This document shows positions 1-4,082 of a DNA stretch of 5,173 nucleotides, one piece after another. Source of the DNA: Candidatus Brocadiaceae bacterium (GTDB lineage: Bacteria; Planctomycetota; Brocadiia; SM23-32); contig PUNP01000149.1 in NCBI GenBank assembly GCA_003551785.1, positions 1 to 5,173 of the forward strand, read 5' to 3'. The notes beneath the pieces are model-generated. The model was not told where the DNA came from. It did no database searches and saw only the letters and a program-made list of their open reading frames with translations. The translations under genes and the position numbers were made by a program. Position 1 is the stretch's first letter, and the number at the start of each line of letters is the position of its first letter.

Positions 1-79
1 CTTCCACGACCTTCTTAACAGTGAAATAATACCGTCCCTTTGCTTCAAGGTTATCGATATATTCTGCGATGGAGCCCAT
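1..79 (-). CDS. AbiEi-like antitoxin/transcriptional regulator, N-terminus only (partial)
   Basis: Only the first 26 codons are inside the window, and the gene runs off the left edge. The peptide starts MGSIAEYIDNLEAKGRYYFT and continues VKKVVE. A short helix (EYIDNLEAKGR) followed by YYFT and a second helix matches the start of the winged-helix N-terminal domain of AbiEi-type antitoxins of type IV toxin-antitoxin systems, as far as I recall the family. In characterised members this domain binds DNA and represses the operon, and the C-terminal domain neutralises the AbiEii nucleotidyltransferase toxin. ATG at 77-79 is chosen because a purine-rich stretch (AAAGGGACGAG) lies just upstream. The 120-bp repeat lies directly upstream and may hold its promoter. 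With so little sequence, another helix-turn-helix protein is possible. Whether a toxin gene follows cannot be seen. Confidence 0.45.
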   Translation of the reverse strand, partial: MGSIAEYIDNLEAKGRYYFTVKKVVE

Positions 80-101
80 GAACTCGTCCCTTTATTAATA
101 T

Positions 102-224
102 GCCGCTATTTTCCCGTATTGATTGAGTCTTCATCTGCACAATATAACGGAATGTGTTGCTTTGTGCAAACATCAACTCAGGATGAGTGGGGGAGCGGGC
201 AAATATTTACACGCAATTTCAGAC
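102..224. repeat. Dispersed direct repeat, copy 1 (about 120 bp)
   Basis: This stretch is repeated in the same orientation at 1629-1753. Positions 106-190 match 1633-1717 with one mismatch (GATTGAG versus GACTGAG). Further right the copies differ by small indels in a G-rich run, and identity stops near 224/1753. No protein is convincingly encoded. The copy contains an imperfect hairpin at 152-173 (8-bp stem, one bulged G, loop TTTGT) and a small palindrome ACTCA-GGA-TGAGT at 176-188. With the tandem repeat to its right it accounts for the gene-free interval 80-401. Confidence 0.9.
141..169 (-). promoter_or_regulatory. Possible leftward sigma70-like promoter inside repeat copy 1
   Basis: Reading leftward there is TTGCAC (164-169), a 17-nt spacer and TATATT (141-146), which would give a start near 134 and a leader of about 55 nt before the AbiEi-like start at 79. 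The -10 is good and the -35 is poor. The imperfect hairpin at 152-173 overlaps the -35 and spacer, where an operator could sit. The same elements recur at 1668-1696 in copy 2. This is a pattern match only. Confidence 0.3.
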
Positions 225-230
225 GAATAT

Positions 231-298
231 AGTTTTCTGGGTAGTCTTCTGGGTAGTTTTCAGGGTAGTTATCTGGGTAGTTATCTGGGTAGTTTTTC
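231..298. repeat. 12-bp tandem repeat, five full units plus a partial one
   Basis: Units follow the consensus GGGTAGTTWTCT: 239-250, 251-262, 263-274, 275-286 and a decaying one at 287-298, with a partial unit at 231-238. On the minus strand one frame reads KTTQ-ITTQ-ITTL-KTTQ-KTTQ-KT. Such TTQKTTQ runs are typical of the low-complexity linker near the C-terminus of RecG-like AlbA_2/HATPase regulators. The frame stops soon afterwards (IFV then stop), and nothing upstream in it resembles the rest of that family, so this is probably a remnant rather than a working gene. Confidence 0.8.
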
Positions 299-401
299 TT
301 CGATAACAATCTGAGCAGATTTTTCCTTCACGCCCGTCATACGCCTCAGCGACATATCGTGGTCTGCCCCGAATGTGAGACCTTATTCAGGTTGAAGCCT
401 A

Positions 402-959
402 TCAGTCAGGTAACTCCTCAAGCTTAAGAGAAATAAAATCGATTACCGATGACACTTTCTCAAGCAATTTTTTCGTATATCCAACGTCTTTTTTCTCCAA
501 GGACTGGATATGAATTCTATTGCGTGTTTTACGGACATATTCCATTTTACTAAATTCTTCTTGAGATACGATTTTGTGCTTTTTACAATACCTATTCAGT
601 TCCATAAAAGTAACTGCATCGACGTTTTTTGTCTCTTCTTTTTTTTCACAGATAGCCAGTCTGTTACTGCTTCCTTCACATTTAAATTTCTGACTTAACT
701 GCTGTCTTGACTTAAAGATAACAGATTCCGCAACCGGCAGGCTATTTATGAAAGAATGGCGTTTGACCAATTCATATACCAATGCTTCTGCAACCGAAGA
801 GGCCAACAAAGTTGCTACTTTATAATACCCGCTTCTGGCCGGTGGGGGAACTTCTTGGGCATGCACATACTGAACAGCAATCAGCTTAATATTATGTTCG
901 ATGTTTTCCTTGAGAGTCGAGTCGGAAACGCCGTTGGTGAGACTTTTCGATTTTGACAT
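402..959 (-). CDS. HEPN-like protein (putative RNase toxin of a two-gene module)
   Basis: This 185-aa protein is predicted soluble and largely helical. Near the C-terminus it carries R-K-T-R-N-R-I-H at residues 143-150, giving RX6H from Arg143 and an RN..H arrangement from Arg146/Asn147 to His150. This resembles the catalytic motif of HEPN ribonucleases, which occur in toxin-antitoxin, abortive-infection and CRISPR-associated proteins. A long helix at about residues 45-67 (YYKVATLLASSVAEALVYEL) and a final helix (about 161-181) fit a HEPN helical bundle. The ATG at 957-959 lies 2 nt after the stop of the 61-aa gene, with GAGAGG overlapping that gene's end, so translation is probably coupled. 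No clear terminator follows. RNase activity is inferred; it could instead be a HEPN-fold protein without catalysis. Confidence 0.7.
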   Translation of the reverse strand: MSKSKSLTNGVSDSTLKENIEHNIKLIAVQYVHAQEVPPPARSGYYKVATLLASSVAEALVYELVKRHSFINSLPVAESVIFKSRQQLSQKFKCEGSSNRLAICEKKEETKNVDAVTFMELNRYCKKHKIVSQEEFSKMEYVRKTRNRIHIQSLEKKDVGYTKKLLEKVSSVIDFISLKLEELPD

Positions 960-961
960 AA

Positions 962-1147
962 TCAGCCTCTCTTCCGTGCTCTTTCAAGGGCTTTTCCGAG
1001 GGAGGGTAGGCCTTCATCTTTCAGATAATTCTCCAGCTTTTTATCTGACCTGGCCCCAAAATTGACATTATACTCTTTTTCGATCTTGCCAATACGCGTG
1101 TCTCCTCTTTTTTTTTGGAACCGTCCCTTTTTTGTTCTTTTAGCCAT
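962..1147 (-). CDS. Small basic protein, first gene of the HEPN-like operon
   Basis: This encodes 61 aa, strongly basic at both ends (MAKRTKKGRFQKKRG at the start, ERARKRG at the end), with a central stretch IEKEYNVNFGARSDKKLENY that looks like a short folded or ribbon-helix-like core. I recall similar small proteins with a KKGRFQ-KR start and an RSD-KL--YLK---PSL core in other genomes, but know of no function. The ATG at 1145-1147 follows GGGAG at 7-8 nt, and a good promoter lies about 60 nt upstream. Its position just before a HEPN-like gene, its size and its charge fit an antitoxin or an RNA-binding partner. That role is an inference. Confidence 0.7.
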   Translation of the reverse strand: MAKRTKKGRFQKKRGDTRIGKIEKEYNVNFGARSDKKLENYLKDEGLPSLGKALERARKRG

Positions 1148-1206
1148 AATTGGACTCCCATCAAAATGTGCCGCTGTTGCCGCTTATTTTATGTTAACCT
1201 ATATTC

Positions 1207-1235
1207 AGTTTAAGCTACCTCGGAAAAAATGTCAA
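1207..1235 (-). promoter_or_regulatory. Sigma70-like promoter of the small basic protein/HEPN operon
   Basis: Reading leftward, a perfect TTGACA (1230-1235) is followed by a 17-nt spacer and TAAACT (1207-1212), with AT-rich flanks. The predicted start near 1200 leaves a leader of about 50 nt ahead of the ribosome binding site GGGAG and the ATG at 1147. The leader contains GTTAAC and the run ACATAAAATAAG, but no strong operator palindrome. Confidence 0.6.
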
Positions 1236-1265
1236 TAATGCCGATTTCCCTCTTATGCCTTTGCT

Positions 1266-1574
1266 TCACAAGAATGCAGCACTCTGCCTGATACCCGGCA
1301 TAATGTTATAACCGACATGTAGAAGCATCATATTTTGAAGTTTCTTCCCGGGCCCTGCCTTTTTCTCCCCAGTTTTCTCCCTAGTTTTTTCCCTAGCTTT
1401 TACCCTGGATTTTACCTTGGGGTTACCCCGAACCGAATGCTCATTTTCACCCGTAATATGCTGAGGATGAGCATTAAAAGCTAACATCAAAACGGACAAT
1501 CCGTAGTCAAAAACGGGCGGTTCAATCCCATGCTCCGAGCATTCGCTGTGAATTTTTTCAATGCCCCTCCCCAT
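1266..1574 (-). pseudogene. Truncated C-terminal remnant of a RecG-like AlbA_2/HATPase regulator
   Basis: The readable 102 aa open with MGRGIEKIHSECSEHGIEPP and continue VFDYGLSVLMLAF. This matches the WGRGIE-I---C---G---P-F segment near the C-terminus of COG2865-type proteins, called RecG-like regulators or 'ATP-dependent DNA helicase RecG-related' proteins. A basic repeat linker follows (VKSRVKAREKTREKTGEK), also typical of these proteins. Family members are usually 400-500 aa with an N-terminal AlbA_2 domain and a HATPase-like domain. Here a TAA sits two codons before the ATG, so everything upstream is missing, and the usual final winged helix after the linker is replaced by unrelated sequence. 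It is most likely a dead fragment. Confidence 0.6.
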
Positions 1575-1628
1575 GATTTACAATTTTGTGATATATACAC
1601 GGGGTATCAAGTATCGGCCTCCACACAC

Positions 1629-1753
1629 GCCACTATTTTCCCGTATTGACTGAGTCTTCATCTGCACAATATAACGGAATGTGTTGCTTTGTGCAAACAT
1701 CAACTCAGGATGAGTGGGGGGCGGGGCGGGCAAGAATTTACACAATTTCGGAC
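1629..1753. repeat. Dispersed direct repeat, copy 2 (about 120 bp)
   Basis: This is the partner of 102-224, in the same orientation at an offset of 1,527 bp. It keeps the hairpin (1679-1700), the ACTCA-GGA-TGAGT palindrome and the possible leftward promoter (TATATT at 1668-1673, TTGCAC at 1691-1696). It has a five-base expansion in the G-rich run near 1715-1730. To its left lies the RecG-like remnant, and a plus-strand gene fragment begins exactly at its right edge, so it marks a joint between unrelated sequences. Confidence 0.9.
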
Positions 1754-1995
1754 ATGCCCGCCTTAAATCCAGTTTTTCGAGAGACTCTGGAGATTTTTTG
1801 AGTGACTCAGAATTACAGTCTGCACTTCGCTATTGCGGACGTGCCCACCTATTACACATTCACCTAACACAACTCGATTGGAATGCGGGTCTTAGCCCGG
1901 AGGATATCGGACCAAAAATCGAAAATAGTATGTATTTTGTTAGAAGTGTTCATCCGGAAGAAGCTTTTCACTTATTTTTAAGATACTTTTCGTGA
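1754..1995 (+). pseudogene. Plus-strand 3' fragment of an unrecognised gene
   Basis: The frame is open from the repeat edge to a TGA at 1993-1995 and encodes about 80 aa with balanced composition. It contains SDSELQSALRYCGRAHLLHI, TQLDWNAGLSPEDIGPKIEN and a Phe-rich end (AFHLFLRYFS). It reads like the end of a real helical protein, but I do not recognise the family. There is no start codon with a ribosome binding site: the frame only extends into the repeat, to a GTG at 1714 preceded directly by TGA. It is therefore probably a 5'-truncated gene cut at the repeat. It is the only plausible plus-strand coding signal, and its last 28 nt overlap the end of the 64-aa minus-strand gene. Confidence 0.4.
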
Positions 1996-2162
1996 GCTTT
2001 ATTGACACCCTCCACAAACTTTTCCCATTCATCAAACCGGAAACCGCAGCTTGCCGACACGTCGGCGGAAGCGATAAAAAGTCCGATTTCATCTTCTTCC
2101 ATCTCCACGCCCATCGACAGCACATCACCGATCTTTTTTTCTTCAAGTAAAGATTTATTCAT
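1968..2162 (-). CDS. Small acidic hypothetical protein (64 aa)
   Basis: The protein starts MNKSLLEEKKIGDVLSMG and has an acidic middle (EMEEDEIGLFI) and the stretch FRFDEWEKFVEGVNKAHEKY, which looks like an amphipathic C-terminal helix. I do not recognise a named family. The frame also opens earlier with ATG at 2180, overlapping the TAA of the 51-aa gene as TAATG. ATG at 2162 is preferred because AAAAGGAG lies 7 nt upstream of it. It is the last gene of the minus-strand cluster and is probably coupled to the 51-aa gene. No convincing terminator follows, and its end overlaps the plus-strand fragment. Confidence 0.65.
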   Translation of the reverse strand: MNKSLLEEKKIGDVLSMGVEMEEDEIGLFIASADVSASCGFRFDEWEKFVEGVNKAHEKYLKNK

Positions 2163-2179
2163 TGTCTTTCTCCTTTTCA

Positions 2180-2335
2180 TTAAAAGGGAAATTTCCAGGT
2201 CTTACGCACGAGTTTTCTGCCAATATACTTGTTTTTTGCGCGGCGCGCTATACGCTTTGGATTGCCGCTTGAAACCTTCTCCACGTCATTTGCCATTCTC
2301 GCCAGCTTGTAGAGAAAACTTACTGTTTTACCCAT
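2180..2335 (-). CDS. Small basic conserved-looking protein (51 aa)
   Basis: The protein begins MGKTVSFLYKLARMANDVEK, continues VSSGNPKRIARRAKNKYIGR and ends RKTWKFPF. It is very basic in its second half, with one amphipathic N-terminal helix. The pattern L-K-ARxANDVEx(I/V)SSGNPKRIARRxKN resembles small unnamed proteins I recall from bacteria and archaea, possibly nucleic-acid binding; no function is known to me. The ATG at 2333-2335 has a strong AAGGAG 7 nt upstream, and a 15-bp inverted repeat lies just before that. Its stop overlaps an ATG of the next gene (TAATG), which supports co-translation with the 64-aa gene. Confidence 0.75.
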   Translation of the reverse strand: MGKTVSFLYKLARMANDVEKVSSGNPKRIARRAKNKYIGRKLVRKTWKFPF

Positions 2336-2346
2336 TTTGTCGCTCC

Positions 2347-2361
2347 TTGAAAATTTTTCAA
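2347..2361. promoter_or_regulatory. 15-bp inverted repeat in the 2336-2373 gap
   Basis: TTGAAAA-T-TTTTCAA has perfect 7-bp arms around one base, just upstream of the ribosome binding site of the 51-aa gene. It could be an operator or a weak transcript hairpin that tunes expression of the two last genes. In AT-rich sequence a chance match is possible. Confidence 0.3.
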
Positions 2362-2373
2362 ATTAGCTGGTTT

Positions 2374-2817
2374 TCAAAAATCCCATACATCATTAATATC
2401 AACATCCGGATCGTCATATCTATTGACTGTCGCGAGCCATTCTTCTTTTTCTTCTTTTATCCTTTCTTTCATGTCGTCATATGCATCCGTTGATATTTCA
2501 CCCCGCTGAAGCATAAACTGATAAAACTTCTTCAGACTTGCGATATTGCTTTTTATACTGGTTTTGCTCGCCCACCCCGCTTTGCTGATGAACCAGTAGC
2601 CGAGAAAATAGCCGATCTCTTCCACCCCTTCAGCAGCGCTTTTGACATCCCGATTGATAAGGAATGGATCAAGGTAAAATTCGACATTGCTGACATGGTT
2701 GTTGATTACTTTATCAGAAAGTCCTTTTTCAACAAGCCATTCCCTGAACTCGGGAATTAGCCGTTTACATTCATCTCTCAACGCATCAATTTCATTTTCT
2801 TTATTATCTTCGAACAT
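2374..2817 (-). CDS. Standalone integrase N-terminal (SAM-like core-binding) domain protein
   Basis: The 147-aa protein is highly charged and helical. Residues 21-50 (IPEFREWLVEKGLSDKVINN, then HVSNVEFYLD) and 87-106 (SIKSNIASLKKFYQFMLQRG) match the helical core-binding fold at the N-terminus of tyrosine recombinases: one helix with 'GLS-KT--NH-SN', then 'SI--NIASLKKFY-FM'. The catalytic domain with its R..HxxR..Y residues is absent, and the protein ends in an acidic tail (YDDPDVDINDVWDF). I recall similar short proteins annotated only as phage integrase N-terminal domain, so this looks like a stable form rather than a truncation. The ATG at 2817 has AAGGAGA upstream and lies 18 nt after the DUF167 gene. 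It may bind DNA; recombination without the catalytic domain is unlikely. Confidence 0.7.
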   Translation of the reverse strand: MFEDNKENEIDALRDECKRLIPEFREWLVEKGLSDKVINNHVSNVEFYLDPFLINRDVKSAAEGVEEIGYFLGYWFISKAGWASKTSIKSNIASLKKFYQFMLQRGEISTDAYDDMKERIKEEKEEWLATVNRYDDPDVDINDVWDF

Positions 2818-2835
2818 AGCCGTCTCCTTGGTTTT

Positions 2836-3117
2836 TTACAACAGTTGCTCCAGTTTATCCTTCGACACATTCTCAATCAACACTTTCTTGTCACGTGATT
2901 TCCGGCCGGAAACTATCTTCACATTCCGCCCGCTGATATCGAGTTCATCTGCAAGCAAATCACATACCGCCTTATTCGCCTTGCCGTCTTGTGGTGGCGC
3001 GGTCACTGCTATTTTGACTTTACCGTCATGCTCGCCACGAATCGCATCCAAACCCGCCCCGGCGGAAACATGAATCGGCAATATATATCCGGATGGTGTT
3101 TTTTTCAGTTTTATCAA
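2836..3117 (-). CDS. DUF167 (YggU-family) protein
   Basis: The 93-aa protein has the family layout: HVSAGAGLDAIRGEHDGKVK at 16-35, the signature VTAPPQDGKANKAV at 38-51, a helix LLADELDI, then KIVSGRKSRDKKVLIENV at 67-84. Length and motif order are normal for DUF167, a small alpha/beta fold found in bacteria, archaea and eukaryotes with no firmly established function. The first codon appears to be TTG at 3115-3117, because a TAA, the stop of the coiled-coil gene, precedes it directly in the same frame. The two genes abut with no spacer, which implies translational coupling. Genes on both sides run in the same direction. Confidence 0.9.
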   Translation of the reverse strand: MIKLKKTPSGYILPIHVSAGAGLDAIRGEHDGKVKIAVTAPPQDGKANKAVCDLLADELDISGRNVKIVSGRKSRDKKVLIENVSKDKLEQLL

Positions 3118-3393
3118 TTACATTTTACGCGTTTTATCCACAAGTTTATTTTTCAGCTCAATTTCGCGTTCTATACTGGCCTTTAGTTTTGCATTTTGCT
3201 TTTCATAATCCTTTCGCAACCGGTCAGTTTCGGATAATGTTTTCTTCAGTTCTCTTTTGCGTTCAATGCTGTCCTGGAGCTTCACGATTTGCTGTTCACA
3301 ATCCTTGCGTATCCGGTTATTCTCTGCCCGCAATCGTTCGTTTTCCGCCAGCAATCGTTCCTTTTCTGCTTGCAAGTCTCTTGCTTCATTCAT
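3118..3393 (-). CDS. Coiled-coil protein (91 aa)
   Basis: Nearly the whole protein is a charged heptad-rich helix: MNEARDLQAEKERLLAENER, then LRAENNRIRKDCEQQIVKLQ and two related blocks, KLQDSIERKRELKKTLSETDRL and KLKASIEREIELKNKL. It has no signal peptide or membrane segment and no family I can name. The start is ATG at 3391-3393, because GGAGG lies 8 nt upstream. The frame is open 29 codons further to a TTG at 3480 (containing EAIWGMPNSVAKGAMAATYE), but there is no good start there. That upstream part looks protein-like and might be the end of a frameshifted longer gene. The last codons lead straight into the DUF167 gene. Confidence 0.6.
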   Translation of the reverse strand: MNEARDLQAEKERLLAENERLRAENNRIRKDCEQQIVKLQDSIERKRELKKTLSETDRLRKDYEKQNAKLKASIEREIELKNKLVDKTRKM

Positions 3394-3446
3394 AGTCAAA
3401 ACCTCCATAAACAGACTTTCGTATGTTGCCGCCATAGCGCCTTTCG

Positions 3447-3512
3447 CTACAGAATTCGGCATTCCCCAGATCGCTTCCAACCGTTCTGATATTCTACAAT
3501 TCTTTCTGACAT
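3447..3512 (-). CDS. Possible 21-aa leader or frameshifted start of the coiled-coil gene
   Basis: An ATG at 3510-3512 follows a strong GGAGGT at 9 nt and reads MSERIVEYQNGWKRSGECRI, one more Leu, then TAG. The strong ribosome binding site makes translation plausible. If one base were inserted near 3480, the frame would run from SERIVEYQNG into LEAIWGMPNSVAKGAMAATY and on through the coiled-coil gene. This may therefore be the true start of a longer gene damaged by a one-base deletion, or a short leader. The same frame extends upstream to an ATG at 3590 with a poor ribosome site. Confidence 0.3.
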   Translation of the reverse strand: MSERIVEYQNGWKRSGECRIL

Positions 3513-3656
3513 AACGGGGCTACCTCCGTGATATTCTTGAAGTTCAGAATCGGTTGCGGTTAGGTTTTTATGTTTGTTTTTTAGGTGCATAAGTTGATCC
3601 AAACTTACCGGATTGATTTATCAATCTACCTCAATAAAGTTTTCCGTCCCCATTCA

Positions 3657-4004
3657 TCAAACATATTTATAAAGCTTCCTGCAAACGGTGTCCAACTCAC
3701 GTTGCCATTCTTCGTTATCATAAAAAATCAAAGGGCCTTCCCCCGCATCGATTTCGTCAATCAGCATCTGATATGTTGACTTTGATTTATCTTCAAATTC
3801 ATCCACTGCTTTTTCCACAATATATCCGCCCAGAGCCTGTAACCCGTTTGAATATCGCCTCTGTGTCGTTTTGGATTTGCTGTCCAGATCGGCGGAATCC
3901 CAGAAAGTAGTGAAAATATCCAGTAATTCACGAGATACCTTCGCCTCCTTTTTAGGCTTCAGTCCGATTTCCCAGTCTTCTGTCCATGTGTTATTTGGTC
4001 TCAT
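3657..4004 (-). CDS. Hypothetical protein (115 aa), unrecognised
   Basis: The protein is soluble and helical, without signal peptide or membrane segments. Visible stretches are WTEDWEIGLKPKKEAKVSRE (7-26), LLDIFTTFWDSADLDSKSKT (28-47), QRRYSNGLQALGGYIVEKAV (48-67) and an ending EEWQRELDTVCRKLYKYV. 'SKTTQRRYSNGLQALGGYIVE' looks like a conserved helical element, and I have an uncertain memory of similar short unnamed proteins, but I assign no family. ATG at 4002-4004 is taken with only a weak AGGGA upstream; an alternative ATG at 4012 runs into TAA after six codons (MSYETK), so the true start may be damaged. It lies 8 nt after the stray DUF5655 tail. A gap of about 140 nt with no clear gene or terminator follows. 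Confidence 0.6.
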   Translation of the reverse strand: MRPNNTWTEDWEIGLKPKKEAKVSRELLDIFTTFWDSADLDSKSKTTQRRYSNGLQALGGYIVEKAVDEFEDKSKSTYQMLIDEIDAGEGPLIFYDNEEWQRELDTVCRKLYKYV

Positions 4005-4012
4005 AGCTCATG

Positions 4013-4078
4013 TTAATCCCTGTCGATATAAACGAAAGCCTGCTTTATAAGCTCTATCGCCATTTCTACCTCACTGAT
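4013..4078 (-). pseudogene. Stray C-terminal fragment of a second DUF5655 protein
   Basis: This frame reads ISEVEMAIELIKQAFVYIDR, then D and TAA. It parallels the end of the DUF5655 gene in this window, DLEMAKEYISQSFINIGGN: EMA, then E, I, Q, F and I align without gaps. The nucleotides also match, including 12 identical bases TAGAAATGGCGA. Only the last ~21 codons remain, immediately after the stop of the interrupted HhH-like gene. An internal ATG (4063) follows GAGGTAG and could be translated as a 16-aa peptide, but I read it as debris from a duplicated DUF5655 gene. Confidence 0.55.
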
Positions 4079-4082
4079 TCTC

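Noticed and set aside
239..298. CRISPR array or iteron origin
   Set aside because: Units are 12 bp and contiguous without spacers, no cas genes are visible, and the minus-strand TTQ repeats fit a coding linker remnant better. No replication gene or DnaA-box cluster is present.
123..314. Plus-strand frame through repeat copy 1 and the tandem repeat (LGSYLGS repeats)
   Set aside because: It is only the repeat and the 12-bp units read in one frame. The same start region in copy 2 continues into unrelated sequence, so no protein is conserved.
314..421. Plus-strand frame with a CPECE motif (VCPECETLFRLKP) suggesting a zinc-binding fragment
   Set aside because: A single Cys pair in a short frame with no start or ribosome site is too little to support a gene.
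1266..1390. Possible third, inverted copy of the dispersed repeat at the end of the RecG-like remnant (GGGCCCGGGAAGAAACTTC resembles GGGGCGGGCAAGAATTTAC)
   Set aside because: The match is short, gapped and confined to a G-rich motif. The rest of the repeat cannot be aligned with confidence.
1885..1902. CGGG-TCTTAG-CCCG hairpin as a terminator of the minus-strand cluster
   Set aside because: It has a four-pair core stem, no T run, and lies inside the plus-strand gene fragment.
2002..2493. Long plus-strand open frame with a Phe-rich end
   Set aside because: It lies opposite the 64-aa, 51-aa and integrase-like genes, which have good ribosome sites and recognisable motifs. Its Ser/Phe-rich composition is that of a complement of charged helical genes.
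3093..3514. Several plus-strand frames opposite the coiled-coil gene
   Set aside because: They are complements of heptad-repeat coding sequence, rich in Phe, Ser and Cys, with no ribosome sites or motifs.
3615..3636. GATTGA-TTTA-TCAATC hairpin as a terminator after the 115-aa gene
   Set aside because: The stem is six AT-rich base pairs with no adjacent T run on the transcribed strand.
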